In this document: in pieces, positions 26,993 through 35,391 of the stretch | Numbering within the stretch: position 1 is the stretch's first letter | How the letters are laid out: every line of letters begins with the position of its first letter | Source: Paenibacillus sp. JJ-223 | GTDB lineage: Bacteria > Bacillota > Bacilli > Paenibacillales > Paenibacillaceae | Length of the DNA: 64,000 nt | Direction of reading: 5' to 3' | Assembly: GCF_927798175.1 (NCBI RefSeq) | Contig: NZ_CAKMMP010000017.1 | Coordinates: 1 to 64,000, forward strand | Translations under genes and position numbers: made by a program | Notes under the pieces: model-generated | The model's database searches: none | What the model was told of the DNA's origin: nothing | What the model saw: the letters and a program-made list of their open reading frames with translations, nothing else

Positions 26993-27418
26993 ATGAAATA
27001 TTCCAAAGCAACGAACTATGCCCTGCATACGATCCTCCATCTCGTGGCGACGGAGCCGGAGGAATTGATCAGCGTCCATCAGCTTGCAGAGCTGCAAAAG
27101 GTATCGCCAACCTACTTGTCCAAAATTTTGACCAAGCTGGTCAAAGCAGGCATGATCGAGTCGACCTCGGGGGCCAACGGGGGGTATCGCCTCAGCCGGA
27201 GGAACCCGGACCCGTCCTTTCTCGACATTATCCAAGCGATCGAAGGACAGGCATCCCTGTTCGAATGCTCTCAGGACCATAACGAGAATTGTCTGATTCA
27301 GCAGGTGATGGTTCGCGCCGAAGAGCAGATGGAAAGTTATTTGGGCAATCGCAAAATGTCCGAAATCGCCTCTCAGATGAAAGACTGGAAAGCGGGCTCC
27401 CAAGGGACAATGCATTGA
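26993..27418 (+). CDS. Rrf2-family transcriptional regulator
   Basis: A 141-residue winged-helix regulator. The N-terminus MKYSKATNYALHTILHLVA and the recognition region SPTYLSKILTKLVKAG plus wing GANGGYRLSR are typical of Rrf2. Two cysteines (C92 and C100) lie in the region where IscR and NsrR hold an iron-sulfur cluster with three, so cluster binding would need a fourth ligand from elsewhere or may not occur; His 96 is between them. Targets are unknown; no neighbouring gene shares its transcript. It has its own promoter and terminator. Confidence 0.88.
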   Translation: MKYSKATNYALHTILHLVATEPEELISVHQLAELQKVSPTYLSKILTKLVKAGMIESTSGANGGYRLSRRNPDPSFLDIIQAIEGQASLFECSQDHNENCLIQQVMVRAEEQMESYLGNRKMSEIASQMKDWKAGSQGTMH

Positions 27419-27447
27419 ATCCAATACAATCGGCATATGTCATAATG

Positions 27448-27486
27448 AAAAATCCTTTTCGTCCTCTGTAGGAAAGGATTTTTTGT
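27448..27486 (+). terminator. Intrinsic terminator after the Rrf2-type gene
   Basis: A 12-pair stem (AAATCCTTTTC-type arm with GAAAGGATTT) with an 11-base loop is followed by TTTTTTG. Confidence 0.85.
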
Positions 27487-27544
27487 GCTTTACGAAATGT
27501 GGACAACGCTTCTCAGATTGACAGGGAGAAAAGAGAATACGACA

Positions 27545-27574
27545 TTGTATCCATGACAAGCAGGGTGGTACAAT
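27545..27574 (+). promoter_or_regulatory. Candidate sigma-A promoter of the SnoaL-like gene
   Basis: TTGTAT and TACAAT are separated by 18 bases, about 60 bases before the start at 27637. Both hexamers deviate from consensus, so confidence is moderate. Confidence 0.45.
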
Positions 27575-27636
27575 AAGGAAGGGCAATTTTAAATACATAT
27601 TCCAACAAATATCTTACATCGCTGGAGGGACAACAC

Positions 27637-28086
27637 ATGAGCCAATCAACCATCACGGGACTGGAACAACTGCTTGCACTGGAAAATATACGCAACACCA
27701 AGGCGCGTTATTGCCGACTGATTGATACCAAGCAGTGGGATGCACTGGGTGAAGTGTTCGCTCCGGACGCCGTGGCCGATTTCAGCACGGAAGGCAATCC
27801 GATCCCGTTGTTGACGGGTCGCGAAACGATCGTGCAGGTATTTAAGGATCTGGTTGATCCGGCTGTTACCGTGCATCACGTGCACGGCGCGGAAGTGGAA
27901 TTCATCTCCGACACGGAGGCAAAAGTCATCTCGCCTATGGAGGATCTGGTGACGTTCCCTGAAGGAAACGAGAACAAATCGTTTCACGGATACGGACATT
28001 ATCATGAAACATACGTGAACATCGACGGACAATGGGTCATCAAGTACACCAGCTTGAAACGCCTTCGTTTCGATCTGGTCGAATAG
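27637..28086 (+). CDS. SnoaL-like (NTF2-fold) protein
   Basis: A 149-residue protein with the cone-shaped NTF2-like fold: an N-terminal helix pair (LENIRNTKARYCRLIDTKQW), then DALGEVFAPDAVADFS, GRETIVQVFKDLV and a beta-sheet ending in YVNIDGQWVIKYTSLKRLR. Members are polyketide cyclases, dehydratases, isomerases or non-catalytic binding proteins; HHVHGAEV provides possible catalytic histidines. It is a single gene with GGAGG before its ATG, convergent with the MFS exporter gene. Confidence 0.85.
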   Translation: MSQSTITGLEQLLALENIRNTKARYCRLIDTKQWDALGEVFAPDAVADFSTEGNPIPLLTGRETIVQVFKDLVDPAVTVHHVHGAEVEFISDTEAKVISPMEDLVTFPEGNENKSFHGYGHYHETYVNIDGQWVIKYTSLKRLRFDLVE

Positions 28087-28108
28087 GATTGAATAAGACA
28101 AAGCAAAA

Positions 28109-28143
28109 AAACACCCCAAGCGGGCAACACGCTTGGGGTGTTC
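28109..28143. terminator. Bidirectional terminator between the SnoaL-like and MFS genes
   Basis: A perfect 12-pair stem (ACACCCCAAGCG with CGCTTGGGGTGT) with a 7-base loop. The T-run (TTTTTTTGC) is on the minus strand, so it chiefly ends the leftward MFS gene; it also lies 22 bases after the rightward SnoaL-like gene. Confidence 0.85.
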
Positions 28144-28228
28144 GGGTTAGGGAAAAGGCGGCGCGTTTCCCAACTTTGCATCCGGGCAATGCCGGGACTG
28201 TGCGACGGCAATGTACAGTTCATTGAGT

Positions 28229-29605
28229 TTAAGCTTTGGATGCTGCTGTTTTGCGGTTCTGCATCTGCAGATAAGCCCATGAGAAGACAACGGCGCCCAA
28301 AGCGATGATTGTCATGCCCCAGAAAATCCAGGCGTACGCGGAGGACAACGAAAGCTGCTGCATGGCCGTCAGTGCCACGCCGGTCACAGCGACGCTGAAG
28401 GCTCCGCTGAAGAACTGGCTCAATTGGAACAGACCCATGCCTGCTCCGACCTCATCTTGCGTGAGGCTGTTCGACAGCTCGTTGGACACGCTCGTGGTCA
28501 AGGCGGAGAAGCCGACACTAAGCAGCACGTAAACGGCCATGATCGCGTAGAGACTGCTGCCGGCGAAAAGGGCAAAGAGTCCGGCGGCGGCCAGCAGCAG
28601 CCATGGCGCGAATTTGAGCAGCAGCGTGTTGCCGTGGCGATCGATCATACGTCCGATCCGGTTGGACATCAGCATGGACACCAGGGCACCCGGGAAAATA
28701 ACCAGGCCCGATTGGGCAGGCGTCAATTCATACAGATGTGCCAGAACCTGCGGCAGCAGGAATAACGTCGCAAAGTTGTTGATGTAGGACACGATGCCGA
28801 GCGAGCTGAGCATCATGTATTTTTTGTTTTTGAACAGCGTTGGCTGCACGAACGGGTCTGCTGCCCGGCGAATGCGGATCCAGAACAGGACCAGCGAAGC
28901 AGCACCGATCACGATCGTGATCCAGCTGCGGGTGGTGAGGAACAACAGAATGCCTGTCGTTCCGATCGCCAGCAGCAAGGCGCCCCATACGTCAAAAGAA
29001 CCTTTTTGCGGCATTTCGCCCGGCAACAGCCGGAAAAATACCGGAATCAAAACAAGGGTCAAGCCAGTAACGATGAACAGGTCATGCCAACCGAGGAACT
29101 CGGTGATGCTGCCTCCGATGACGGGGCCAAGCCCAAGGCCAAGTGAACTGGCTGACATGATGACGGCCATCGATTTGCCGCGGCGGTCGCTGGGGATGTA
29201 ACGCGTAATCAATACGATGGGCAGCCCGGGAACGGATGCGGCGCCCGCAGCCTGAATCAGCCGTGCGCAGAGCAGGACAACGAAATGATCGCTGAAAAAG
29301 CCAAGGATCGATGCACCGCCAAGCAGGGTCAGGCCGATCGTAAAGAGCGTGCGGATTGGCACGAAGTCGGACAGGCGCGAAAACGTAATGGACGAAATGG
29401 CAAACACGATGGAATACCCGGTAACGATCCAGGATGAGGCGACGGACGACAGACGGAAATCAATCGAAATCCGGGGCAAGGCCAGATTGAACATCATCGT
29501 GTTCATCACGACGAGCACAACCGTGAAGCCCAGCAGCCCTACGATTAACCCTTCCTGAATCCCGACGGGCCTTCCTGCCGATGTTGCATTTGCGGTATTG
29601 CTCAT
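28229..29605 (-). CDS. MFS drug exporter, DHA2/Tet(L)-like
   Basis: A 458-residue transporter with about 12-14 hydrophobic helices. Motif A is visible after the second helix (RLSDFVPIRTL) and a motif-C-like glycine-rich helix reads SSLGLGLGPVIGG, marking it as a proton-driven exporter. The best start is the ATG at 29605, six bases after AGGAGG; a longer frame upstream adds an unlikely segment. It is divergent from an ArsR-type regulator with two palindromes in the gap, which suggests that the regulator represses it. Substrates could be drugs or toxic compounds. Confidence 0.88.
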   Translation of the reverse strand: MSNTANATSAGRPVGIQEGLIVGLLGFTVVLVVMNTMMFNLALPRISIDFRLSSVASSWIVTGYSIVFAISSITFSRLSDFVPIRTLFTIGLTLLGGASILGFFSDHFVVLLCARLIQAAGAASVPGLPIVLITRYIPSDRRGKSMAVIMSASSLGLGLGPVIGGSITEFLGWHDLFIVTGLTLVLIPVFFRLLPGEMPQKGSFDVWGALLLAIGTTGILLFLTTRSWITIVIGAASLVLFWIRIRRAADPFVQPTLFKNKKYMMLSSLGIVSYINNFATLFLLPQVLAHLYELTPAQSGLVIFPGALVSMLMSNRIGRMIDRHGNTLLLKFAPWLLLAAAGLFALFAGSSLYAIMAVYVLLSVGFSALTTSVSNELSNSLTQDEVGAGMGLFQLSQFFSGAFSVAVTGVALTAMQQLSLSSAYAWIFWGMTIIALGAVVFSWAYLQMQNRKTAASKA

Positions 29606-29659
29606 AAGTAACCTCCTGATCCATAAATAGTTGAATATTAAATAATGCAAAATAATGAA

Positions 29660-29672
29660 CGTTTCAGAAACG
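29660..29672. promoter_or_regulatory. Palindrome in the MFS/ArsR-type intergenic region
   Basis: CGTTTC-A-GAAACG is a perfect 13-base palindrome, 55 bases upstream of the MFS start. A related half (CCGTTTCTGG) occurs at about 29711. It may be an operator for the divergent ArsR-type regulator. Confidence 0.45.
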
Positions 29673-29747
29673 GGATGTAATGTTTGCAAAAACGTGCAAT
29701 CGCAATGAAACCGTTTCTGGCAATCAGGGAAAGCTTCATCGATTTAA

Positions 29748-29765
29748 GTTCGATTGATATCGAAC
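29748..29765. promoter_or_regulatory. Candidate ArsR-type operator
   Basis: Perfect 7-bp arms GTTCGAT and ATCGAAC surround a 4-base spacer. It lies 67-84 bases before the ArsR-type start, close to a TGCTAAAAT extended -10 at about 29791, so binding there could repress that gene and the divergent MFS gene. Confidence 0.55.
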
Positions 29766-29831
29766 ATTAGAAATATATCATGGAATTGTGCTAAAATACA
29801 ATGGATCTCATGTAAAAAAGGAGACCTTTGC

Positions 29832-30155
29832 ATGAAAATTTTACATCATCCGCAGGCTGAAGATATTGAATTGTCCACGGTCCTGCACGCACTGAGCGAT
29901 CCCGTGAGGCTTGGCATCGTCGTTGAAGCGTCACGCATCGGGGAACAGCCATGCAGCTATTTCCAGGCGCCTGTTGTGAAATCGACGCTGTCGCACCATA
30001 TGCGGACACTGCGTGAAGCCGGAGTCATTCGGGTGCGCGTTCAAGGGACGCAGCATTTCATTACACTGCGATCCGAGGATTTGGAGGCGCGTTTTCCCGG
30101 GCTGCTGCAGCCTTTGCTGCGGGCGGCGGCCGAGTCGGTGGATAAGCAATCTTGA
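29832..30155 (+). CDS. ArsR-type winged-helix regulator
   Basis: A 107-residue DNA-binding protein. The ArsR-like core reads TVLHALSDPVRLGIVVEA, then the recognition helix VVKSTLSHHMRTLREAGVI and the wing RVRVQGTQHFITLR. Only one Cys (residue 37, in EQPCSYFQ) is present, so classical metal sensing by a cysteine pair is unlikely; it may respond to a small molecule. The ATG at 29832 follows AAAGGAG by eight bases. It is divergent from the MFS exporter and is its probable repressor. Confidence 0.87.
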   Translation: MKILHHPQAEDIELSTVLHALSDPVRLGIVVEASRIGEQPCSYFQAPVVKSTLSHHMRTLREAGVIRVRVQGTQHFITLRSEDLEARFPGLLQPLLRAAAESVDKQS

Positions 30156-30301
30156 ACGATGTCCTTTCTTCAGCCGAAGAAGGGGCACTTTTTTATGCGT
30201 CAGCCAGTGTTTTCACGCCGACTGCTGCGACATTCTATGTCGTACCATGCCCTTTATAATAACGGTGAACGACAAACCAATTTAGAAAAGGGGCACCAGC
30301 A

Positions 30302-30484
30302 TTGGCAAAAACGAAAAGAGGACGCGTATTGTGGAACCTGCCTTCCAGGGGAAGGGGAACATGTCCCGTGTGCGGAAGCACGCGCATCAAACTGTTGTAC
30401 ACGCAGACGAAGACGGATGGCACGAGCCTGAAAGTCTGCAAAAAATGCTCAAAGGCCGCGCAGTCCAGAGTCGATCAGGCTTAA
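30302..30484 (+). CDS. Small zinc-ribbon protein
   Basis: A 60-residue basic protein with two CxxC knuckles, CPVCG (C21, C24) and CKKCS (C46, C49), spaced as in zinc ribbons. The N-terminal 20 residues carry many Lys and Arg residues (AKTKRGRVLWNLPSRGRG). The start is a TTG at 30302 with AAAAGGGG upstream. Such proteins resemble ribosome-associated or RNA-binding zinc-ribbon microproteins. The 147 bases before it hold no other gene, and a pair of 8-bp inverted arms (GAAACCAT/ATGGTTTC, 30515-30555) follows the stop. Confidence 0.7.
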   Translation: MAKTKRGRVLWNLPSRGRGTCPVCGSTRIKLLYTQTKTDGTSLKVCKKCSKAAQSRVDQA

Positions 30485-30646
30485 CGATGACCGGATGCAG
30501 GGAGTAGGGGGAAAGAAACCATCTATGCGTACAACCAAGGTCATTGCATGGTTTCTGCAGCGCTGGGAAAGGCAGCAAAGCACGCTGTTTTCCTTACCGT
30601 CTGAAGACTATAATAGAACACATCAATGACCAGGGAGGGAAGAACC

Positions 30647-31564
30647 ATGAGCAACATGCACCGAATTCACTGGTTCGACGAACAGATTCGGAGCGGCCGT
30701 TATCCAAACAGCAGCCTGCTTGCCCGGGAATTCGAAATTTCCAGGCGTCAGGCTCAACGCGACATTGAATATATGGCAGCCACCCTCCGTGCCCCCTTGG
30801 TCTACATGGCGAAATACCGGGGGTACTGTTACGAGGATCAAACTTATCGGTTACCCCAGTTATATATGACGGAAGAAGAACAGCGTGTCCTGAAATATTT
30901 GGCGCATCGATACCGCCACTACGATTATGATCGCTCTGATGCGGTGAAGCGCGTAGCCCATTTGTTGGAGCGTTTTACCGAAGAGGATTCGGAAAGTGAG
31001 TGCATCCAGGAGGTGTTCCCTTCATTTTCGGCCGCTCCAAGGCAGTTGCAATATAGGGAGCTGTTATCACATGCGATCAAAGAATCCCGCGTAGTGCACA
31101 TGCACTACCAGGATCATGAGGGAGAGCGCCAATTTCCGTTTTGCCCGCTTGGATTTATTTCAAGGTTTAATGCGGACTATGTGGCGGGTTACGAAACGGA
31201 TCCACTTCAAAACATGCTGCTGCGACTGGAAGGGGTGCGCCGCATCCGATTATCTGATGAACGATTTGTCTGCGATGCAGCAGCGAATCAGTCCATCTGG
31301 GAAAGGCCGCTGCCCGTCCGCAAACCGTTCCTGGCTGAAATCCTTCTGCCCGAAATCTGCGACGCGGATATGTGGATGGGATACCGTATTCGGGAACGAA
31401 AGGATCGGGTTCATACCATTGAATTTTATGATGCCGATACATTCGAAGAGCATCTGTTCACAAGCGAATGGGAAGAACTGCTTGCCCCAAAATGGCTCAG
31501 GCAGCGGCTTCAGAACCATATTGCACGTATGGCGGCCAGATTGGACAGGACGAACGGAAGTTGA
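30647..31564 (+). CDS. WYL-domain transcriptional regulator
   Basis: A 305-residue regulator with an N-terminal winged helix-turn-helix (LAREFEISRRQAQRDIEYMA, about 20-45) and a WYL domain (about 140-240) containing HMHYQDHEGERQFPFCPLGF and GYETDPLQNMLLRLEGVRRI. WYL domains bind single-stranded DNA, RNA or nucleotide ligands and are common controllers of defence and DNA-damage genes. GGGAGG lies eight bases before the ATG at 30647, and a TATAAT box is at 30609-30614 with a weak -35. It leads an operon with two paralogous proteins of unknown function. Confidence 0.85.
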   Translation: MSNMHRIHWFDEQIRSGRYPNSSLLAREFEISRRQAQRDIEYMAATLRAPLVYMAKYRGYCYEDQTYRLPQLYMTEEEQRVLKYLAHRYRHYDYDRSDAVKRVAHLLERFTEEDSESECIQEVFPSFSAAPRQLQYRELLSHAIKESRVVHMHYQDHEGERQFPFCPLGFISRFNADYVAGYETDPLQNMLLRLEGVRRIRLSDERFVCDAAANQSIWERPLPVRKPFLAEILLPEICDADMWMGYRIRERKDRVHTIEFYDADTFEEHLFTSEWEELLAPKWLRQRLQNHIARMAARLDRTNGS

Positions 31565-31593
31565 ATCCGTAGTGAAAGTGAGGGGAGCTCGCA

Positions 31594-32592
31594 TTGGCAG
31601 ATGTTATATTACAAGGCCTGAGCATGAAGCGGGAATCCAAATCCTACACGGACAGTTTGCATGCCGTATTGACCCATGCGGAATTGTTCCGTGGGCCAAA
31701 GTATGCATTATCTGGTTATACAGGCATGGCATTCAAGTTATCCATCCATGAACGACTGCTGCCGATGTCTGTGACGGCATATGGCCAGTGGGGCGATTCC
31801 CATAAGCCAGGCATGGATAATTTGGGCATATTTACGGTGTGGGACGCCGGGCGAACAAGGCATTCCACCTTTGAACATTATCAGCAAGATGCGGTGAATT
31901 GGGTCAGAAAGAGCTTGGACGAGGGGAAAGGCATCATTTATTGGATTCCCGAATTCGGAGTGATTTACGGGTATGACGATACGGATCGCGTATTCTACGT
32001 GCAGGATGGGTGGAGCGAAGAGTCCCAGGTCGTGCTGTACGATAACTTTGGACTGAATCCTACGGGGTTCTGGTACTGCCAAATCTTCGGTGATCGGGTT
32101 CAGATTGCCGAAGATCAACAGATACTTGAATCGTTGAGGCTGGCGATTGAGGACTGGGATACACCTTATCGTCTGCTGCCGGATAAGACGATTGCTTCTG
32201 GCAGGAAGGCGTACGAAGTCTGGAGTAAAGCATTGCTTGGCGGAGAATACGATGAGGCGGGCGCGGCCTATATTCTAGATTCTTACTGCCATTCCCGGAT
32301 GGAAATTCAGCATTATTTGCGTGACGCACGGCCTGTTTGCAACGGGTTGGACGAAGCGCTTGCGTGTTACGAGCAGCTTGAGGAGCAGATGTCCGAAATG
32401 AAGAGCTGCCTCTCTCGCGAACAACAGACCAAGAGCATACCACGGGAGATGGCCCACCATCTCGCGCATTTGCTTCCGCAGGCGCAAGAGCTTGAAGAAC
32501 GGGCCGTATGCATTTTCCGTCAGATCTCTGCGCGCCACCCGGACCGCAAACGTTCTACCGTACCGCGTTGGGGCACGCATTCGGCAAGATAG
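31594..32592 (+). CDS. Paralog 1: C39/BtrH-type fold protein lacking catalytic residues
   Basis: A 332-residue soluble protein. The N-terminal 170 residues follow the pattern of C39-peptidase/BtrH-type papain folds: a first helix DSLHAVLTHAELFRGP with Tyr-Thr where the nucleophile Cys belongs, then YALSGYTGMAFKL, and a core strand GVIYGYDDTDRVFYVQDGW whose usual catalytic His is also missing. The C-terminal half (about 180-300) is helical. I infer a binding or scaffold role rather than catalysis. The start is a TTG at 31594 with GAGGGGAG upstream. It lies 30 bases after the WYL gene and 12 bases before its paralog. Confidence 0.7.
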   Translation: MADVILQGLSMKRESKSYTDSLHAVLTHAELFRGPKYALSGYTGMAFKLSIHERLLPMSVTAYGQWGDSHKPGMDNLGIFTVWDAGRTRHSTFEHYQQDAVNWVRKSLDEGKGIIYWIPEFGVIYGYDDTDRVFYVQDGWSEESQVVLYDNFGLNPTGFWYCQIFGDRVQIAEDQQILESLRLAIEDWDTPYRLLPDKTIASGRKAYEVWSKALLGGEYDEAGAAYILDSYCHSRMEIQHYLRDARPVCNGLDEALACYEQLEEQMSEMKSCLSREQQTKSIPREMAHHLAHLLPQAQELEERAVCIFRQISARHPDRKRSTVPRWGTHSAR

Positions 32593-32603
32593 GAGGAAGG
32601 ACC

Positions 32604-33602
32604 ATGGGCAAAAGAAAGCTTGACCTGCCTCCCGTCATACGGGATGGCCCGGAATCGCAAACGAGGGGAACGTACTCGGCTGCATTGCATCGACTCTTAG
32701 TCCATCGAGGGTGGACATCGTTTCCACGACATATGATCGCCGGCATGACGGCGAGCGCCTTTCGGCTTGTCACGGATCGGCGTATGAGCGTGGAATCGAC
32801 CACGGCGTACAACTGGATGGCAGAACAATTCGTCGCGGCAGACTTGATCGGAATTACGGCAAGCCAGTCGGCCGGATTTACGTTCGAGCCTACGTTCCCG
32901 CTTTATCGCGCACAGGCTCTGCTCGATATCAAGGCATCGATTGATCGCGGCACGGGGGCGATTCTATGGCACAATCCTTTCGTGATCGTAACCGGATACG
33001 ACGATGAGGAGCAAACATTGTGGATCTGCGACAGCGACGGGGATGAATACCGCGGTTTGCCTTATGACGCATTCGGGGAGAACGGCACGCCGTACTGGTA
33101 CTATCAGGTGCTCGAATCCCGAGTAACGGTGGATATGTGGGAGGTGTGCAAGGAATCGCTCATTCAGGCCGTGTTCAAATGGGAGGTGCATGATCCGATG
33201 CTGCCCCCGGAAGACTACTTCTGCGGTTCCGCGGCTTATGCCGCCATGGTGGAGGCGCTGGAAACGGGGAATTACGCACCGGAAGAGGCTGCTCTGACGT
33301 TGCGTTATTATGCCGGGTCGCGGCAGGATATGGCCAGATATGCCGCCGAACTGGAGCATCTGTCGGAACGGATGCCTTATGTCATTCAGGAATATGAACG
33401 GCTGGCCAATATTCATTCGGAAATCGAGGAGGCCATGAAAGACTCGACGGCGGCTTGGCAGGATAAGAATAAATCTCTCGTTCGAAAGATCAGCGTATTA
33501 CTCCGAAGAGCAGCGGTGACCGAACAAAAAGCGGTTGATGCAATCCGGGAGGCGTTTGCAGAGACGATCAGCAACCGTTTCGGCGATATCGGACTCAGGT
33601 AA
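32604..33602 (+). CDS. Paralog 2: C39/BtrH-type fold protein lacking catalytic residues
   Basis: A 332-residue paralog of the preceding protein, equal in length and with matching landmarks: SAALHRLLVHRGW for the first helix, MIAGMTASAFRLV, IDRGTGAILWHNPFVIV and GYDDEEQTLWICD. As in paralog 1, neither the nucleophile Cys nor the His of the C39/BtrH active site is at the expected place. The C-terminal part is helical and highly charged (about 270-330). AGGAGG precedes the ATG at 32604. A strong terminator ends the operon. Identity between the two looks low by eye, so the duplication is old; a heterodimer is conceivable. Confidence 0.7.
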   Translation: MGKRKLDLPPVIRDGPESQTRGTYSAALHRLLVHRGWTSFPRHMIAGMTASAFRLVTDRRMSVESTTAYNWMAEQFVAADLIGITASQSAGFTFEPTFPLYRAQALLDIKASIDRGTGAILWHNPFVIVTGYDDEEQTLWICDSDGDEYRGLPYDAFGENGTPYWYYQVLESRVTVDMWEVCKESLIQAVFKWEVHDPMLPPEDYFCGSAAYAAMVEALETGNYAPEEAALTLRYYAGSRQDMARYAAELEHLSERMPYVIQEYERLANIHSEIEEAMKDSTAAWQDKNKSLVRKISVLLRRAAVTEQKAVDAIREAFAETISNRFGDIGLR

Positions 33603-33643
33603 GCAAAAGCGAGGGCAGCATGCCCTGCTGCAAACAGGTTGGG

Positions 33644-33684
33644 AAATACCGTTTAGGCTGCAAAGCTTTGAACGGTATTTTTTT
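33644..33684 (+). terminator. Intrinsic terminator of the WYL operon
   Basis: Arms AAATACCGTT and AACGGTATTT, with a 17-base loop that contains a smaller GCTGCAAAGC hairpin, are followed by TTTTTTTGC. The IS element starts only 12 bases further on. Confidence 0.85.
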
Positions 33685-33695
33685 GCATTTTCCAT

Positions 33696-33900
33696 TTGAA
33701 CACTCCCACCACTTAGCCTTTGCTTGAAGTGGGGGATTCTTGGGTAATCGAACCTCTTGGTTCGAAGTGGACCAAGCGATCCCTGTGGTCCCCACAGTTC
33801 TCGGCCGCTATGACGATCGATATGGCAACATCCTTAATGTTTCGGGCTGCATTGACATCCCGATCATGGAGGGTCTCGCAGGAGGGACACACCCATTGCC
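33696..33900 (-). ncRNA. Possible omega (reRNA) guide scaffold
   Basis: TnpB proteins use an RNA made from the 3' end of tnpB through the right end of the element, with the guide copied from flanking DNA just beyond. Here that scaffold would span the last part of tnpB and the right-end hairpin, with the guide reading leftward from 33695. The extent is inferred from the family, not from a readable promoter. Confidence 0.3.
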
Positions 33901-34916
33901 GTACCGAAAGATCTTTCACTTCTCGGTGCAGCGCTCCGCATACATGGCAGGTTTGACTTGTCGGAGCAAACGTATTCGCAATCTTGAGGGTGCGCCCATA
34001 CCATTCCGCTTTATACGTGAGCTGCCTTCTAAACTCACTCCAGGACGCATCGGCAATCGATTTGGCCAGCTTGTGATTCTTGAGCATGTTAGACACCTTT
34101 AAGTCCTAGGGTACTGATCGTTTGGTTTTCACGAATCAGCTTGGTGGACAGCTTGTGCAAAAAGTCATGGCGGATATTCACCATTCTCTCGTGGATCAGG
34201 GCGATCTTCCGTTTGGCTTTTTGCCAATTGAATCCGTCTTTCGTACGCCGGGCCAGCCTCCGCTGCCAGCTTGCCAACTTCTTTTCATACCGGCTCCAGG
34301 CTTTCGGATGAGTATCCCGCATCCCCTCGGAGGATACCGCAAACGTTTTAAGTCCCAGATCGATCCCTACCGACTTATCGTTATGCGGTAAGGGCTCCAT
34401 CTCGACTTCACAGACGAGCGAAACAAAATACTTACCTGCGGCATTTCGCCGTACCGTCGCCGAAAGAATGCGTCCTTCACAGGGACGAGAGTTTGCAAAC
34501 CGCAGCCACCCCAGCTTGGGTAGCTTCAGCTTACTCCCATTCACAGCGATATTTCCATTCGTATATCGGGTCGTGTAGCTTTGCACCGGATGTTTACGAT
34601 TTTTGAAACGCGGAGCCTGCGTCTGCTTCTTGAAAAAACGATCAAAGCTATCGGCTACATGCCGAACAGCCGATTGTAGTGCAATACTATCCGTTTTTTT
34701 CAACCAAGGATGTTCTTGCTTTAGATCTGGAAGCTGCGTGGCACAAGCATGGTACGACAAGCCCTTACCCGTGGCGGCAAACGTATCCTTCCATTGTCCC
34801 AGAAAATAGTTGAACACAAAACGACAACATCCAAACATCTGATGGATTAGCTGCTGCTGTGTACGATTGGGGTAGATCCGATACTTGTATGCTTTATGGA
34901 AGAGCATGCCATACAC
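33713..34916 (-). pseudogene. tnpB: IS605 OrfB/TnpB RNA-guided nuclease, frameshifted
   Basis: Two overlapping frames together give a TnpB of about 400 residues. The first (34089-34916, 275 residues) has the N-terminal domain (AYKYRIYPNRTQQQLI) and the first RuvC Asp in GIDLGLKTFA (residue 186). The second (33713-34096) has VSNMLKNHKLAKSIADASW, the zinc finger (CHVCG, CPSCE) and the last catalytic Asp in DRDVNAARNI. The frame breaks at about 34105 where the family has ExLxV: reinserting two bases in CTAGGACTTA restores both the frame and a Glu-Asp-Leu-Lys-Val sequence. The second RuvC catalytic residue is therefore lost, and the gene is probably inactive. Confidence 0.85.
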
Positions 34917-35134
34917 CTCCGTTCCTTGCAGTTATTATAGCACATATGTTCGGTTCTGAATGCAAAAGATGGCAATTCATCCCCCACCTAAAGCTGACGC
35001 TTTTGTGGAGGGAGTCTTCTCGCTTTCAATGATAAATTTAATTTTGGGGTAATTATTGGCCCTCTTTGTTCCGAATATTATATTAGATGGTCTTTTTTGG
35101 ATGAAATATCGGAATGTCAACAGGGGGCGGGAGT

Positions 35135-35320
35135 ATGGTGAAGAATCCGGAAACCATTCAGGAATGCATTGAAAAAGCGAGACGGAAGCTGCATCAGATC
35201 GCCAGCGCCCATGCCGAATTATGGCATCCGGATGTCATTCGCCAGTCGATGCTTCTGGATGAGTTAATCAATGAATACAACGAGATGATGTACCGAAAAA
35301 AGGCATCCCGCAGCAAGTGA
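35135..35320 (+). CDS. Spo0E-family aspartyl-phosphate phosphatase
   Basis: A 61-residue helical protein with the Spo0E signature S-x-x-L-D (S38 to D42, in RQSMLLDELINEY) on the second helix, and a first helix EECIEKARRKLHQIASA-like (TIQECIEKARRKLHQIA). Spo0E-type proteins remove phosphate from Spo0A~P and hold back sporulation. I use the ATG at 35135, seven bases after GGGGG; an ATG at 35114 has no site. The gene stands alone between the IS element and a sugar permease operon facing the opposite way. Confidence 0.87.
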   Translation: MVKNPETIQECIEKARRKLHQIASAHAELWHPDVIRQSMLLDELINEYNEMMYRKKASRSK

Positions 35321-35391
35321 ACCGGGCAACTGCCTTCACTTTCCGGGGGTGCCTTGGTTTTGCCATGAGGCTGATTTAGGCGAATAAGGTC

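Larger units (their letters stand above)
33696..35025 (-). mobile_element. IS605-family TnpB-only element (about 1.33 kb)
   Basis: In minus orientation the left end is near 35025 and the right end near 33696. Each end carries a subterminal hairpin without long inverted repeats: at 34980-35014 CCCCCAC pairs with GTGGAGGG, and near the right end (about 33704-33735) CCCACCACTT pairs with AAGTGGGGG. The right end stops at TCAA (minus strand), the cleavage tetranucleotide known in IS608-type elements, and TTGA flanks the left end, a possible target or TAM sequence. No TnpA transposase is encoded, so movement would need one in trans. The only gene is a broken tnpB. Confidence 0.75.
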
